Shown piece by piece: positions 1 through 10,741 of a stretch of 64,000 nt of DNA (the first letter of the stretch is position 1; each line of letters begins with the position of its first letter). A program made the translations under genes and the position numbers. Origin of the DNA: Ailanthus altissimus (Eukaryota > Streptophyta > Magnoliopsida > Sapindales > Simaroubaceae); NCBI GenBank assembly GCA_946807835.1, contig OX327705.1, positions 18,010,501-18,074,500 of the forward strand. Reading direction: 5' to 3'. The notes below the pieces were generated by a model that saw nothing but the letters and a program-made list of their open reading frames with translations, made no database searches and was not told where the DNA came from.

Positions 1-1000
1 TGACTTTAAAATTATTCTTAATTCTTTTCTAATAACTTCTATCTCTTTTTAAGAGATATTATTAGAAACACCTCTTATATTATCTATTGATCTATTATAT
101 ATCTTAGTATTTTTATTAATCTAGAATAATTCTTGAATTTATAAGCAAGTCTAAATATTTATCAGTATCTTATAGTTTGTGTGCCTAAATCAAGTATAGT
201 AATGAGTTGCTCATAGTCATCTTATCTCTATAAGATACTAACCTTATCACTATAAGATAAAATTGGAGATGTTTAGCGGAATACTAATCGTTAATAAATA
301 ATGCTTTAGATAATGAGTATAACTTTTATATTTTTTAATCTAAAAATGTCTTCCCAATGCTTTACATAATCCCTTTAATCTCTCAAACGAAAAAATAAAA
401 ATTTAAATATTTTAAACTTTACAATGAGAAGTGGACCCCAAAAACATTTTACTTCAGCCTCACGGTGTAGCAATATTGCCCTTTGTAAACTCAAAAGGTA
501 GACAACTCTTATCAATTGCATCTCTTGCAACTCTTACACTGATCCTAAATACATCTTATCCTTACACTATAGCAATATTGGATAAGTGTATTCCAGATTA
601 ACTTGTCAATCATCACATATATATTATTAGTATTACCCTCACACTGTAACAATATTAAATAATACGTTCACATATATTTTTCTCATCTTATGTTTAACAG
701 GTATAGCTCGAATCACGCCGACCAATCATTCACACTGTAGCATTATTAAGAATGACTGAAATGATCCGTCTAAAACCGTATTGATAAGACGGATCATTGT
801 AGATATTATCTCATAATACAATACTATTTAATTTGATTAAGAGAGATTTTAATTTATTTATTTAATATTATTTAATAATAATTACAATAAATTTTCGCAT
901 CTTATACGAATCTAACTTATATAATTAGAATATTGTTTACGCAAGCATAACTAACCCCCACAAATAAGGCTCTCATTGTAGTTAACAATGTAAACAAATA
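1..1000. other. AT-rich stretch without a gene, probably transposon-derived
   Basis: No credible coding region is visible. A motif resembling CACTGTAGCAATATT recurs near 462, 563, 643 and 731, and an 11-bp perfect inverted repeat (761-771 with 787-797) surrounds a 15-nt loop. The stretch lies downstream, on the minus strand, of the primer-binding site at 1607-1618. It may therefore be internal sequence of the family-B retroelement, but no retroelement protein was recognised. Confidence 0.35.
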
Positions 1001-1159
1001 ATTTACAATTTTTAATACAATAATATATCAATTATAATTGCATTAAAAATACTTTTCAAAAATTACAAATAGAAGTATTATGTTTAGAATAATCAGTGTT
1101 AAAAATTGAACGTTCTAACATTATACTATATAATGCCAAAAAAAATCTGATTAGTCATT

Positions 1160-1360
1160 TTTTTGTTCCAGCATCAGATGCTGCAACGTCAAAAAACAAA
1201 CGCCGCGACATCCATGCAAAATGGCCAGGCACTGCGGTACCCAAAGTTGGCGCCGCAGCGTTCAGCCTCAAATACACCTGGCACCATGGTGCTTAGGTCA
1301 GTATATATGGTACTGCGACGCCCAAGTCTGGCATTGTGGTGCTGGCTGTTGAAACAATGT
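1160..1360. repeat. GC-rich repeat cluster in family-B leader
   Basis: A GC-rich island in AT-rich surroundings, made of loosely repeated units such as GGCACTGCGGTACC, TTGGCGCCGCAGCG and GGCACCATGGTGCT, several of them near-palindromic. It lies about 250-450 bp from the reverse-strand primer site, in the presumed leader or gag region of a family-B element. The small reading frames here occur in overlapping frames on both strands and are not considered genes. Similar clusters occur in three other LTRs of this window. Confidence 0.5.
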
Positions 1361-1606
1361 TTCGATTCTCCAAACACTATTTCACCCTAATTTTAACTAT
1401 TTTCTCTTGGGTATCATATCCAATACCATCATGCTTTATTTCTAAATATTCTCATGTTCAAGAATACTACAATATGTTCATTATCATGTTTAAACATCAA
1501 ACATCACCATGTTCAAATTTTAAACACTATCAAGTTATTCAAATATATAACATCACCATGTTAAACATATTTAACAACAAGAAATATCACATACTCAATT
1601 TTGCAT

Positions 1607-1618
1607 GCTTTGATATCA
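1607..1618 (-). other. Degenerate tRNA-iMet-type primer-binding site
   Basis: The minus strand reads TGATATCAAAGC, two changes from TGGTATCAGAGC, the common initiator-methionine primer site of plant LTR retrotransposons. It lies two bases from the LTR edge at 1621. It sets the minus-strand orientation of the family-B element. Confidence 0.55.
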
Positions 1619-1620
1619 TT

Positions 1621-1773
1621 TGTTGGATTGAGTGTATGATATACGAGTGTACATGTAATTTTAAAATTTTACAATATGCAGCAGAAATATGTTAATAAAA
1701 TACACCAATTTTAACAAATTAAGCACATATATCAAATATATGCACAAGTATAACTATTATACAAAATTTATAA
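1621..1773 (-). mobile_element. Family-B LTR copy 1, left fragment
   Basis: Starts (plus-strand reading) with TGTTGGATTGAGTG and matches the start of the intact copy at 53119. It is interrupted at 1774 by the Mutator-like element and continues at 18393 after the 9-bp target duplication. The adjacent segment 1480-1695 is also present in reverse complement at 20156-20375. Confidence 0.7.
1765..1773. repeat. Target-site duplication, left (AATTTATAA)
   Basis: Exact 9-bp match to 18393-18401 on the other side of the Mutator-like element. Confidence 0.8.
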
Positions 1774-2180
1774 AGGATAAAGACATCTTTGTCCCTAGAA
1801 TTTTGCCCATTATCCAATTTTATCCCTCTTTTTTCAAATTACCTAGATTTGTCATTCTCTATTAGTCAGTTATCATTTAAGATGACAGAAGAAGGGTAAA
1901 ATAATAACTCAATAGGATGATTGACATCTAAACTGACACATAAGATGTCTTTATGGCCACATGTCAAGTAATCTTTGATTAGTAATAAAAAATAGATTTA
2001 AAAAGATACATGGCACAATATAATAGGTTTAACAACTTAATATTTATTTTTAAATTTTATATTAATATTATAATAAAAAATAAAATATTAATAATAAAAA
2101 AATATATTCACCCTGTCACCCAATTTATTCTCTCTCCTCAACTCTTTTTCTCCATCATCACTCATAGACTCACTTCCTTC
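1774..2180 (+). repeat. Left terminal inverted repeat of the Mutator-like element
   Basis: The reverse complement of the right end aligns from the first base. Shared blocks include CAATTTTATC / TAATTTTATC, TTCAAATTA, GATTTGTC and TTAGTCAGTT. Similarity is clear for about 120 bp and then continues intermittently to roughly 2180, where both sides share a CT-rich segment around CCTCAACTC. Confidence 0.7.
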
Positions 2181-3355
2181 TAATTTCTGAAAAATTTATT
2201 GGGTGAATATTGAAACTAGAATAGATATTAATGAACAAAGAAAGAAGGAAAAAAGGAAAATATTAAATTAACAACCTAGAAATGCATAATGAAACCTCCA
2301 TTAACAACCCATAAATTAGTTTTCCATTTTCTGTTCTGTTTCTTCCAATTAATCCTGTTGCAAAAAATCATAAATGCGGATGAGTTGTTCATTTCTTTTT
2401 TGTTTCATTAAATTCTTTTGTTGATTCCTTCCTTTTAGTCAATATTGTTGTATATTAGTCAATGTTTTTATGGTTGATTATATAGATATCTTTACTTTAA
2501 GGCTTTTGGAAGTAGGGATTTCTTTCTTTTTGTGGTTGTGTTGTTTTTTGGTTTATTTAGTGGGAGGAGAGAGCCTAAATTTTGTAGCTATTTGGTTTGA
2601 GTTTTAAAATAGATACTTTGTGTATTTTTGCTCTAGGTTTTTTTATTGTTTGACCTTTCCTTATCTATGTGTTCTGATTGTTTATATATGTAGGAGAGAT
2701 TAAGTTTGTATCAAGAAAAACTTAGGCGGCTCATAGATTTAAGTAAAGGTATAGTTCTCTTGGCAAATATTTTTCATTCATTCTCGTTCTACTTTGAGCT
2801 CTAAAAGCTTAGTGATTGCTTTTTTGTGTAATCTCAAAGGTGCAAGTTAACTGAAATTATTTGAATGATTGACTTGATTAGTGATACCTTTTTGTCACCA
2901 TGTTAATGAATTGACTTTAATTTTGTTCTTGAAGCACCTTTGTGGCTTTCTACCACCTTAAACTATCGAGTGGTGATCTATTTCATTGAGTATTCTTTGC
3001 CTGACCTCACCCCTTGATAGGTGATTAAACTATTTCTTTTTGCAACACGACTATCTTTTCTATTTTAAAAATCACTGCTCAAGAAATTTTTTCATCCAAT
3101 GCAAAACAGAGAAATAGCACGAAGGATATCAGTGGAGGGGAGGGGCCAAGGATCAAATTTTGCTAATGGCCTATTGGTTTGATTGAAATGGATATTTGAT
3201 TAAAGAAAAGAAATGGGGTTTTAATTATAAAATGAGTATTTGATTGAAGCAAGAAAATGAGTTTTTAATTATGAAATGGGTATTTGATTTTGACAATGGT
3301 GAGTATTTGGTAATTAAGAAAGTGGAGAAAAATGAAGTGCAGGAAAATGAGTAAT
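2181..3355 (+). other. Interior of the Mutator-like element, no gene recognised
   Basis: T-rich, intron-like DNA without a convincing reading frame. It could be captured host 5'-UTR or intron sequence, but no exon was recognised. From about 3170 to 3355 it contains degenerate tandem units of roughly 45-65 bp built around GGGTATTTGATT and AAGAAAGTGGAG. A copy of the last unit also occurs at 17995-18045, on the far side of the nested retroelements. Confidence 0.4.
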
Positions 3356-3579
3356 TGATAAACGTATTTTATATATGATATCATACCCCTTTTAATTTGA
3401 TAATTGCTTATTTTGAATGTGAATTTATGGCTATTTATGTGTATTAATTTTATTTTGTAGGTTTCAAGCTAATGGAGTTCTTTGGAGTGAATATTCAAAG
3501 AAAACAAGCAAAAAATCCAAAATGCTACAGTATAATGAACAACACCAATGAACAGTGTTATGCTACAGTACCCCTTATA

Positions 3580-3765
3580 TGCACCAGTCTTTGGTGCCCA
3601 GACACCAAAAAATAGCGCTCAAACACCGAAAAACTCAGGTTTTGGCACCCAGGAGACCAAATTTTTGCGCCTAGGCGCCAAAATGGGCTCCCATTGACAG
3701 AATGCTTGGCGCCCAGGCACCAAAAAGTGGTGCCCAAGCACCAAAAAGTTGCCCTATTTTAGTAC
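3580..3765 (+). repeat. GC-rich palindromic repeat cluster upstream of the LTR TATA box
   Basis: Repeated words of the type GGCGCCCAGGCACCAAAA. It includes the perfect 12-bp palindrome GCGCCTAGGCGC at 3667-3678, which sits about 115 bp before the TATA box of the same LTR. Confidence 0.6.
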
Positions 3766-3791
3766 CCCTTTTATTGCCCTAATTTGAAACC

Positions 3792-3799
3792 TATAAATA
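3792..3799 (+). promoter_or_regulatory. TATA box of the solo LTR
   Basis: TATAAATA in a context typical of an LTR U3-R boundary. The downstream stretch is rich in AGAGAGAGAAAC-like sequence, as in many plant LTR leaders. Confidence 0.5.
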
Positions 3800-5345
3800 C
3801 TACCTTTTAATCACTTTTTAAATGATCAAAAGGGGAGCACAAACTAGAGAGAGAAACTCTAATTTTTAGTAAGAGAAACACCATTGAAGCTTGAATTAAG
3901 GATGATTATTAAAGATTGAAAACTCCAAAGGCTTCTCAAACTAGTTCCTTCTTCTCTCTCTACTTTATTTACACTTATTTATAGTTTGTAATTATTTTTT
4001 TATGTTGATTTGAACATGAGTATATTTATGAACATTTGGATGAATGTAATTGAATATTTCACTATGAATTGCTAGATTATATGTTCTAAAGCTTGATGAA
4101 ACTCTACTGAACTCTATGTATTGATGTTATTTTGTGATTAATGACTATTTGATGTTTATTCATTTATGCCTTTTATGTGCTTAATGCTTCTAATTACATT
4201 GGGAAATAGATTGGATGAATTAAACATTTAGGTTATGTGCATGTGAAAGTTTAATCCATATGTTGGTTGTAAAAGGCATGGCTTTAAGTTATTTGAGTTG
4301 GGAGACTAATGAACTTAGGGTAGTCACATAAGGTTAGCTTAATGCGTGTATGTATAACGGGTTAAATAGGGATATCAACTTATTTGTATATGCATAGAGT
4401 CTCATTCAACACTCAGGAGAGGGAATGAGATTATTCTTAAGCCCTTGATTAATGAATGCATTAGATTAGTTGTTAATCACAAATGATAAAGAGCATAGAA
4501 ACAATATAGGAAAATCAAGTCCCTAGAACCTCATTGCCATAGAACTCTCAAATCTTAAATATATCGGTTGATTTAGTTTAAAGTATTTTTAATTCCATAA
4601 TTCAACTTATTCGTTAAATTAGCTTAGATAAAGTTAGGTTGTCAACACAATGGCAATTAGCATTAATTTAGGATACCAATCCTCGTGGGAACGATACTCA
4701 TTCATCACTTTATTACTTACTCATGACCCGTGCACTTGCGATTACAATTCGCGTGTGTGTAATTTCACGAACAATAGTTGATGAACACTTAAAATTACAC
4801 ATTTAATAAGAGTTTTATATCATTGTTTTGTATTACTAGTGTATTTAATTTTCTTAACTTAAGTATGTTTACAATATTGTATCTAATTATCTTTTAACTG
4901 TTTTGTGGTAGGTTCGGTAAAATGGGCATAACTTTCTACCTAAAGATCCAATTGGAGTGATTCTTAATCCTGTGAAGATCTGAATCAATGGGCTAACATA
5001 TTTTATTTCACAAAATATTTTAAATTCGAGTGTTTAGAGGGTAAAAATAGCCTAGAATAAAGTTGATCTGTAGTACAGGCCCAGTTTGAACAGTCATCAG
5101 TATTTGGCCCATAACAATAGAACTATGTATCTACTACGTATGAGACAACTCAATTTGAAAAGCTAAGAGACTTATCTACAACTTTGATGTTTTGAGTGAC
5201 AGCTAATTCAGATCACATCAATTCTAAATTGGATAATCAAGTGGGTGCCTTAGTGATAATCAATGCAAATTATTTTGCCACCATTCTTGACTTTCATCAT
5301 CCAAGTGGTTCCCTCCTAATTTATCTTGATTTATCCATATTTTTC

Positions 5346-5353
5346 TATAAATA
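5346..5353 (+). promoter_or_regulatory. TATA box of the Athila 5' LTR
   Basis: TATAAATA followed by GGTGACTCG. The 3' LTR has the same TATAAATAGGTGGC at 17102, which supports it as the retroelement promoter. Confidence 0.6.
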
Positions 5354-5460
5354 GGTGACTCGTTTATGCCTAAAGCAAGTAATTAGAAAGTTAGAATTTG
5401 GTTCAAAATACTTGTCCTTTGTATCCATTTCTTTGTAATATTATTTCTCTTGTTTACTAT

Positions 5461-5828
5461 CCTTTTATTGTGAAACATGTGTATCTTTACGGAACAATTG
5501 ACATTGAAAATCTTAGAAATAGGAATGTGTTTAAGGTAAATGGGAAAAGACTCAAGTCATTTCTAAAAAATCAAGCTTTTCATGAAGAATTTACGTCCCT
5601 GTCGAACCCTTGTTACGAGACAAATTAATCTTTGTTTTCCATATTTATATATATATATATATTTATTTATTTTTCCTTCTAACTTTATATATTTTTTTTA
5701 CTTGTAGGTTAATTTAGTATTTTTGTTAAAAGTTTATTTTGCACCCTGGTTAAGTGGCGGATAACTGTACTCCGTGATATTTCTAGTCGGTTTTGTCAAT
5801 TTCTCATATTACTGATACCATATTACTG
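5461..5828 (+). pseudogene. Integrase C-terminal fragment and pol 3' UTR embedded in the 5' LTR
   Basis: This block replaces about 510 bp of LTR sequence and is similar to 11808-12114 plus 13562-13603 of the same element. It contains an open frame ending at 5628 that includes VNGKRLKSFLKNQ, the end of an Athila-type integrase. This frame is uninterrupted, whereas the corresponding part of the internal copy has stops. The block also lacks the solo LTR that interrupts the internal copy. It therefore comes from a related element, or from an earlier state, through recombination or gene conversion. Confidence 0.75.
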
Positions 5829-6068
5829 ATATATTCTTACTTCTTATGTCAAGAGTGGATTCTCATAACCTTAACTTTTATTTGAATTGGTTAATTAAAT
5901 TAATATTTGCAAACATTTTATACTGCATTAATTGTCTTAAAAGTGTTTATAATTTGTAATTTTAATTCTACTTCCCTGTGGATCGACCCCATTCTCATCG
6001 GGTTATTTATTACTTCGATAATCCTGCACTTGGGAATAAACTCTTATATTCTGGAAGTGTCAAATTTT

Positions 6069-6086
6069 TGGCACCGTTGCCGGAGA
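6069..6086 (+). other. Primer-binding site, tRNA-Asp type
   Basis: TGGCACCGTTGCCGGAGA lies six bases after the 5' LTR. The 3' end of plant tRNA-Asp complements TGGCGCCGTTGCCGGGGA, so two bases differ. This primer is characteristic of Athila/Tat elements. Confidence 0.8.
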
Positions 6087-6134
6087 AGTGAAATTAACAT
6101 TATTTCTTTTGTTGTTCGTTTGATTATTTTATTT

Positions 6135-6395
6135 TTATGGAAGGCTGAGCCTCCTAACGTGCTTTATTTTATTTATTATTCGTCTTTTATTTTCGTCTTT
6201 TATTTTTATGGAAGGCTAAGCCTCCTAACTTGTTTTAGTTTATTTATTATTTTCGCTTTTTATTTTCATGGAAGACTGAGCCTCCTACTATTTATTTATT
6301 ATTCGCTTTTTATTTTCATAGAAAGCCGAACTTCCTAACTTGTTTTACTTTATTTTTTTTTATTTTCATGAAAGGCTGAGCCTCCTACTCTTTAT
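6135..6395 (+). repeat. Five tandem leader repeats with a small palindrome
   Basis: Five copies, spaced 50-70 bp, of a unit centred on GGAAGGCTGAGCCTCCTA at about 6140, 6211, 6271, 6321 and 6370, separated by T-rich spacers. The core AGGCTGAGCCT is an 11-bp inverted repeat. The copies lie between the primer site and gag, in the untranslated leader of the retroelement. Confidence 0.65.
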
Positions 6396-6546
6396 TTATT
6401 AATTTTTTATTATATAATCTAACTTCTAATTATTTATCTTTATTTTACTTTTAGTTTTGCCTATTTTATTTACTTGTGTTTAATATTTTATTTCTTTCTC
6501 TTATTTGTATTATTTATTATTATTATATTTTGTTTTATTTCTTTTT

Positions 6547-7633
6547 ATGAGCGGTTGGTTTCGAGATCTTAATTCTCATCGTTTAGTGAAAGGTAATTTC
6601 GAAACTTCCTTTGATAATTTGTTAGATTCTCCTTCATCTTCTCATTCTTCACCAATTAACACTAGGACCAAAAATAAAATTGAGGGACTCATAGACCCAG
6701 GGGACAATCAGTCTCAACATAATGATCATAACCGACCTAGGACACTTAGAGACTATATGAACCTTACATGAACCGGTGCACCATCTTACTTAATTTTTCC
6801 TCTGGATGCAACTCATTTTAATTTTAAGCTAGGTATTATTCAACTTTTATCCACTTTTCATGGCTTAGATGCAGAGAACCCTTATCTACATCTAAGAGAA
6901 TTTAAAAAAATGTGTAACACGTATAATGACCAAAATTGTAGCATGAACACAATTCGACTTAAGCTTTTCCCTTTTTCTTTAAAAGATAAAGTTAAAACAT
7001 AGCTACAAAATCTTAGGCCATGATCCATTTCTTTATGGGATGAGATGCAACAACAATTCTTGAAAAAGTTTTTTCCTTCCCATAGAACAAATTCTTTCAA
7101 AAGACAAATCACCACTTTTGCCAAAAACCAGGAGAGACCCTTTACCAATGTTGGGAAAGGTATAAAGAATTACTTAATACCTATCCCCATCATGGCTTTG
7201 AAACATGGAGACTAGTCTCAAATTTCTATGAAGGCTTAACACCCCAAGTTAGGCAAATGGTAGAAATGATGTGTAATGGAACATTTGAGGACAAAGACCC
7301 AGAAGAGGCAATGAACTATCTTGACTTACTAGCAGAAAATGCTCAAAATCGAAACTCTGCCGGGACACTGCTGGTACTTGTGAGGCACCTAGCAAATATC
7401 AAACCACTGCATCTAGTAGGGGTATTTATCATTTTATGGAAGACCATGAACTGCAAACTAAATTAGCATCCCCAACTAGAAAAGTTGAAACCTTAGAAAT
7501 GAAAAAGAGTGGTGAAATAAAATATGTTCAAGAAATTGTATGTTACATTTGTGAAACTCATGATCACTCTACCAATGATTGCCCAACTTTGCCTACATTT
7601 AGGGAATATCTCCATGAACAAGCCAATGTTTAA
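6547..7633 (+). pseudogene. Athila gag remnant with CCHC zinc knuckle
   Basis: Gag would form the virus-like particle. The frame begins at MSGWFRDLN (6547). A retrotransposon-gag core is readable in pieces from about 6890 to 7350, including LREFKKMCNTYNDQN and SISLWDEMQQQFLKKFF. A zinc knuckle CYICETHDHSTNDC (C-X2-C-X4-H-X4-C) is encoded at 7541-7582. Stop codons such as the TGA near 6769 and several frameshifts break the frame. A Q/N/P-rich linker is readable from 7650 to 7850, as is usual before the protease of this lineage. It is clearly non-functional. Confidence 0.75.
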
Positions 7634-8429
7634 ATACGTTTAAGCGGTTAAATAATAACCCATATTCACAAAACTATAATCCTGGATGGCGAAATCACTC
7701 GAATTTTAGTTGGAGGAATGACATTCAAGCATATGCTTCACAACCACCTTTCCAACCACACCAAAATTTTCACAATCATCAAGGTTATGGACCATATATC
7801 CCACCTCCTAGAAAAAATCTTGAAGAAACTTTGCATACATTCATTGAAAAGTAAGAGTCTGTTAATTCTCAAAATGCTCAAACATTTGCTAATTTGAAAG
7901 ATACTCTTGCTAAATTTGCATCTACATTGAACATTCATGAGAAAGAAAAATTTCCTTCTCAACCACAGCCAAACCCTAAAGGACAATATAACTCAAATGT
8001 ATGTAGTTCAGGAAGCCAACACATGGATCAAGTTAAAGTAGTTATCACTCTTCAAAGTGGTAAAATTATTGAAAAACAAATTCCTGAACCTCATGAGAGC
8101 GATGAATCAATCTCTAAGGGTAAGAAAAGTGTTGAACCTACACCTAATGAAGAAAACACCAAACCCTCACCTCCAACCCCCATTTCCTCATGCATTACAT
8201 AATAATAATAAGATGAATTACAATCCTGAAAATTTTAAAATCTTCAAACAGGTAAAAGTTAATATTCCTTTACTAGATGCTATTAAACAGATTCTCTTTT
8301 ATGCAAAATGTTTGAAGGATTTATGCATAGTAAAAAAAAAAACTGAATGTGAAAAAGAAAGTATTTTTAGCTGAATACGTAAGTGCAATTCTTTAGAACA
8401 ATAATATTTTGAAATATAAAGACCCTGGT

Positions 8430-8830
8430 TGTCCTACAATTTCATGTATTATTGGAAGTCATAAAATTGAACAAGCCTTAATTGATCTTGGTGCTAGTGT
8501 AAATTTATTGGCGTATTCAGTTTATTAGCAGCTCAATCTCGGCGAGTTAAAATCAACTTTTATAACTCTTTTACTTGCCAATAAATCAATAAAAATATCA
8601 AGAGGGACAATGGAAGATGTTTTAGTTCAAGTTGATAAATTCATATATCTTGTGGATTTTATTTCTTTGGACACAGAACCTGTTAAAGGATGTAATCCGA
8701 TACCTGTTATTTTGGGTCGTCCATTTTTAGCAACTTCTAACTCTTTGGTTAATTGCAGGAATGGAGTAATGAAGCTTTCATTTGAAAACATGACACTTAA
8801 ACTCAATGTTTTTAATATGTGTAAGCAACC
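8430..8830 (+). pseudogene. Athila aspartic protease remnant
   Basis: A retropepsin-like domain is readable in two pieces. The active-site strand reads ALIDLGASVNLL near 8480, the D-L-G-A form typical of Athila/Tat. The hydrophobic-hydrophobic-G flap-side motif VILGRPFLAT lies near 8705. A TAG at 8526 breaks the domain. The open frame 8610-9134 continues into an acidic linker leading to the reverse transcriptase. Confidence 0.75.
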
Positions 8831-9143
8831 ATATGAAGGGGAGGATGAAAGTAAAGAAAGTGACATGATTGTGAAGGATCATATTCAAAAAGAGAGTTCT
8901 ACTGATCCCTTAGAAATGTGTTTAATAAATTCATTTAAGTCAAATATACAATTAGATCCTGAAATCTCTGACATATGTTCTTTACTTGATCATGCACAGG
9001 TGATTGAAAATAAAGGATGGAAACTAAAATTTGAAGAATTGGAAGAAAATGAGGATAAACAGAACGAAATTTTAAAGTTGGAGTTAAAACCTTTGCCTGA
9101 AGGACTGAAATATGCATTTCTTGGAGAGAAATAAACTTACTCG

Positions 9144-9990
9144 GTGGTAATCTCTTCTACACTTACAAGCGAACAAGAAGGTAAGTTGATTGAATTATTA
9201 AAAATGCATAAAAATACAATTGGGTGGACTTTAAAAGACATAAATAGTATTAATCCTTTGACTTGCACACATAGAATACACCTAGAGGATAATGCCAAAA
9301 CTTCCCAACAACCTCAAAGAAGATTAAATCCACATATGAAAGAGGTAGTGAGAGCTGAAGTTCTCAAATTACTTAAAGTAGGAATCATCTATCCTATCTC
9401 AGATGGTAAGTGGGTAAATCCTACTCAGGTAGTACCAAAAAAAATATGGAATCACAGTTATTGAAAATGAAAAAGGTGAGTTAATACCAACTCGAGTCTC
9501 ATCTAGTTGGAGGATGTGCATAGATTATAGAAAGTTGAACTCGGCCACTAGAAAAGACTATTTTTCTTTACCATTCCTTGATCAAATTATAGAAAGAGTA
9601 GCAGGACATCCCTACTATTGCTTTCTAGATGGTTATTTTGACAATTATCAAATTCTCATAGCACTACAGGACCAAGAAAATACTACATTCACATGCCCCT
9701 TTGGAACCTTTACATTTAAAAGAATGCCCTTTGGACTTTGTAATGCCCCAGCAACATTTCAAAGATGTATGTTAAGCATTTTTAGTGACATGATTGAGCA
9801 TTATTTAGAAGTTTTCATAGATGATTTAACTGTGTTTGAATTTTGTTTTGATAATTGTCTTGAAAACTTAGAAAAAGTCTTTAAAAGATGTGAAGAAAAG
9901 AGCCTTGTATTGAATTGAAAAAAATGTCATTACATGGTTACTTTTAAAATTTTTTTTGGACATGTAGTATCTTCTAAAGGAATTGAAGTG
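9144..9990 (+). pseudogene. Athila reverse transcriptase remnant
   Basis: Reverse transcriptase of the Ty3 type. Readable blocks in order are GWTLKDI, RRLNPHMKEVVRAEVLKLL, a frameshift and stop near 9450-9465, then MCIDYRKLNSATRKD, FTCPFGTFTFKRMPFGLCNA and the catalytic FIDD at 9814-9825. The usual plant Ty3 form is F-V/M-D-D. Part of the finger region between 9460 and 9514 is shifted in frame, and a TGA at 9916 ends the main frame. Confidence 0.8.
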
Positions 9991-10029
9991 GATAAGGCAA
10001 AAGTTGAACTTATTACACATTTGCCTCCA

Positions 10030-10640
10030 TAAAAAACTGTCAGAGAAGTCCAATCATTTTTAGGACATGCTGGATTCTATAGGAGGTTCATAAAAAACTT
10101 TAGTGCTATATCTAAACCTCTTTGTAATTTCTTAGCAAAAGATGTATCATTTGAGTGGACTCAAGAGTGTCAAAATTTGTTTGAAAAATTAATTGGCCTC
10201 TTAACATCTGCTCCTATCATACAATCTCCTGACTGGTCTTTACCTTTTAAGCTCATGTGTGATGCTAGTAACTACGCTATTGGTGCTGTATTGGGACAAA
10301 GAAAAGAAGGTAAATCCTATGTAATTTATTACGCAAGTAGAACTTTAAATGATGTACAAATGAATTACACAACAACTGAAAAATAACTACTTGCTGTAAT
10401 ATTTGCATTAGACAAATTTCATTCTTACTTAATTGGTTCTTTAACTATTGTATTTACTGACCATACTGCTGTAAGGTACTTAATGTCAAAACAGGATGCA
10501 AAACCAAGGCTGATTCGATGAATTCTATTACTTTAAAAATTTATTATCACTATCAAGGATAAGAAAGGAGGTGAGAATGTTGTTGCAGATCACTTATCAA
10601 GACTCGTACTAGATTCATCAACAGAAATAACACCTATTAA
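10030..10640 (+). pseudogene. Athila connection and RNase H remnant
   Basis: The connection block reads VREVQSFLGHAGFYRRFI near 10040. RNase H follows with LMCDASNYAIGAVLGQ near 10252 and [12 protein letters not shown] near 10450; the aspartates in CDAS and FTDH are catalytic in this family. Stops at 10030 and 10384 and a frame change near 10520 show decay. The stretch VVADHLSRL near 10583 is the usual end of the RNase H region before integrase. Confidence 0.75.
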
Positions 10641-10741
10641 TGATTCTTTTCCCGATGAATTTTTATTTTCTACTGTTACAATGCCTTGGTATGATAATAT
10701 TGTTAATTTTCTTGTAACAAAAGAAATGTCACCTCAATAGA

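Larger units (their letters stand above)
3356..4773 (+). mobile_element. Solo LTR, Athila/Tat-like
   Basis: Begins TGATAAACG and ends with a tail typical of this lineage (GTGCACTTGCGATTAC then CACGAACA). It contains a TATA box at 3792, a GC-rich palindromic cluster just upstream, and a long transcribed-like region downstream. Its layout resembles the solo LTR at 12115-13560, including a shared GGCTATTTATGTG block near the start. No internal region follows, so it is a solo LTR. The flanking 5-mers GTAAT and ATAGT match only loosely, so the exact left border could also be near 3376. Confidence 0.6.
4779..6062 (+). repeat. 5' LTR of the Athila element, chimeric
   Basis: Positions 4779-5460 match 3' LTR positions 16536-17217 closely, and 5829-6062 match 17729-17964. 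The middle block 5461-5828 does not match the 3' LTR. Instead it resembles the integrase end and following untranslated region at 11808-12114 plus 13562-13603. See the separate entry for that block. Confidence 0.8.

Noticed and set aside
1096..1695. Overlapping open frames on both strands
   Set aside because: They run through the GC-rich cluster and the LTR edge; the similar frame at 20156-20365 merely reflects the inverted copy of the same repeat.
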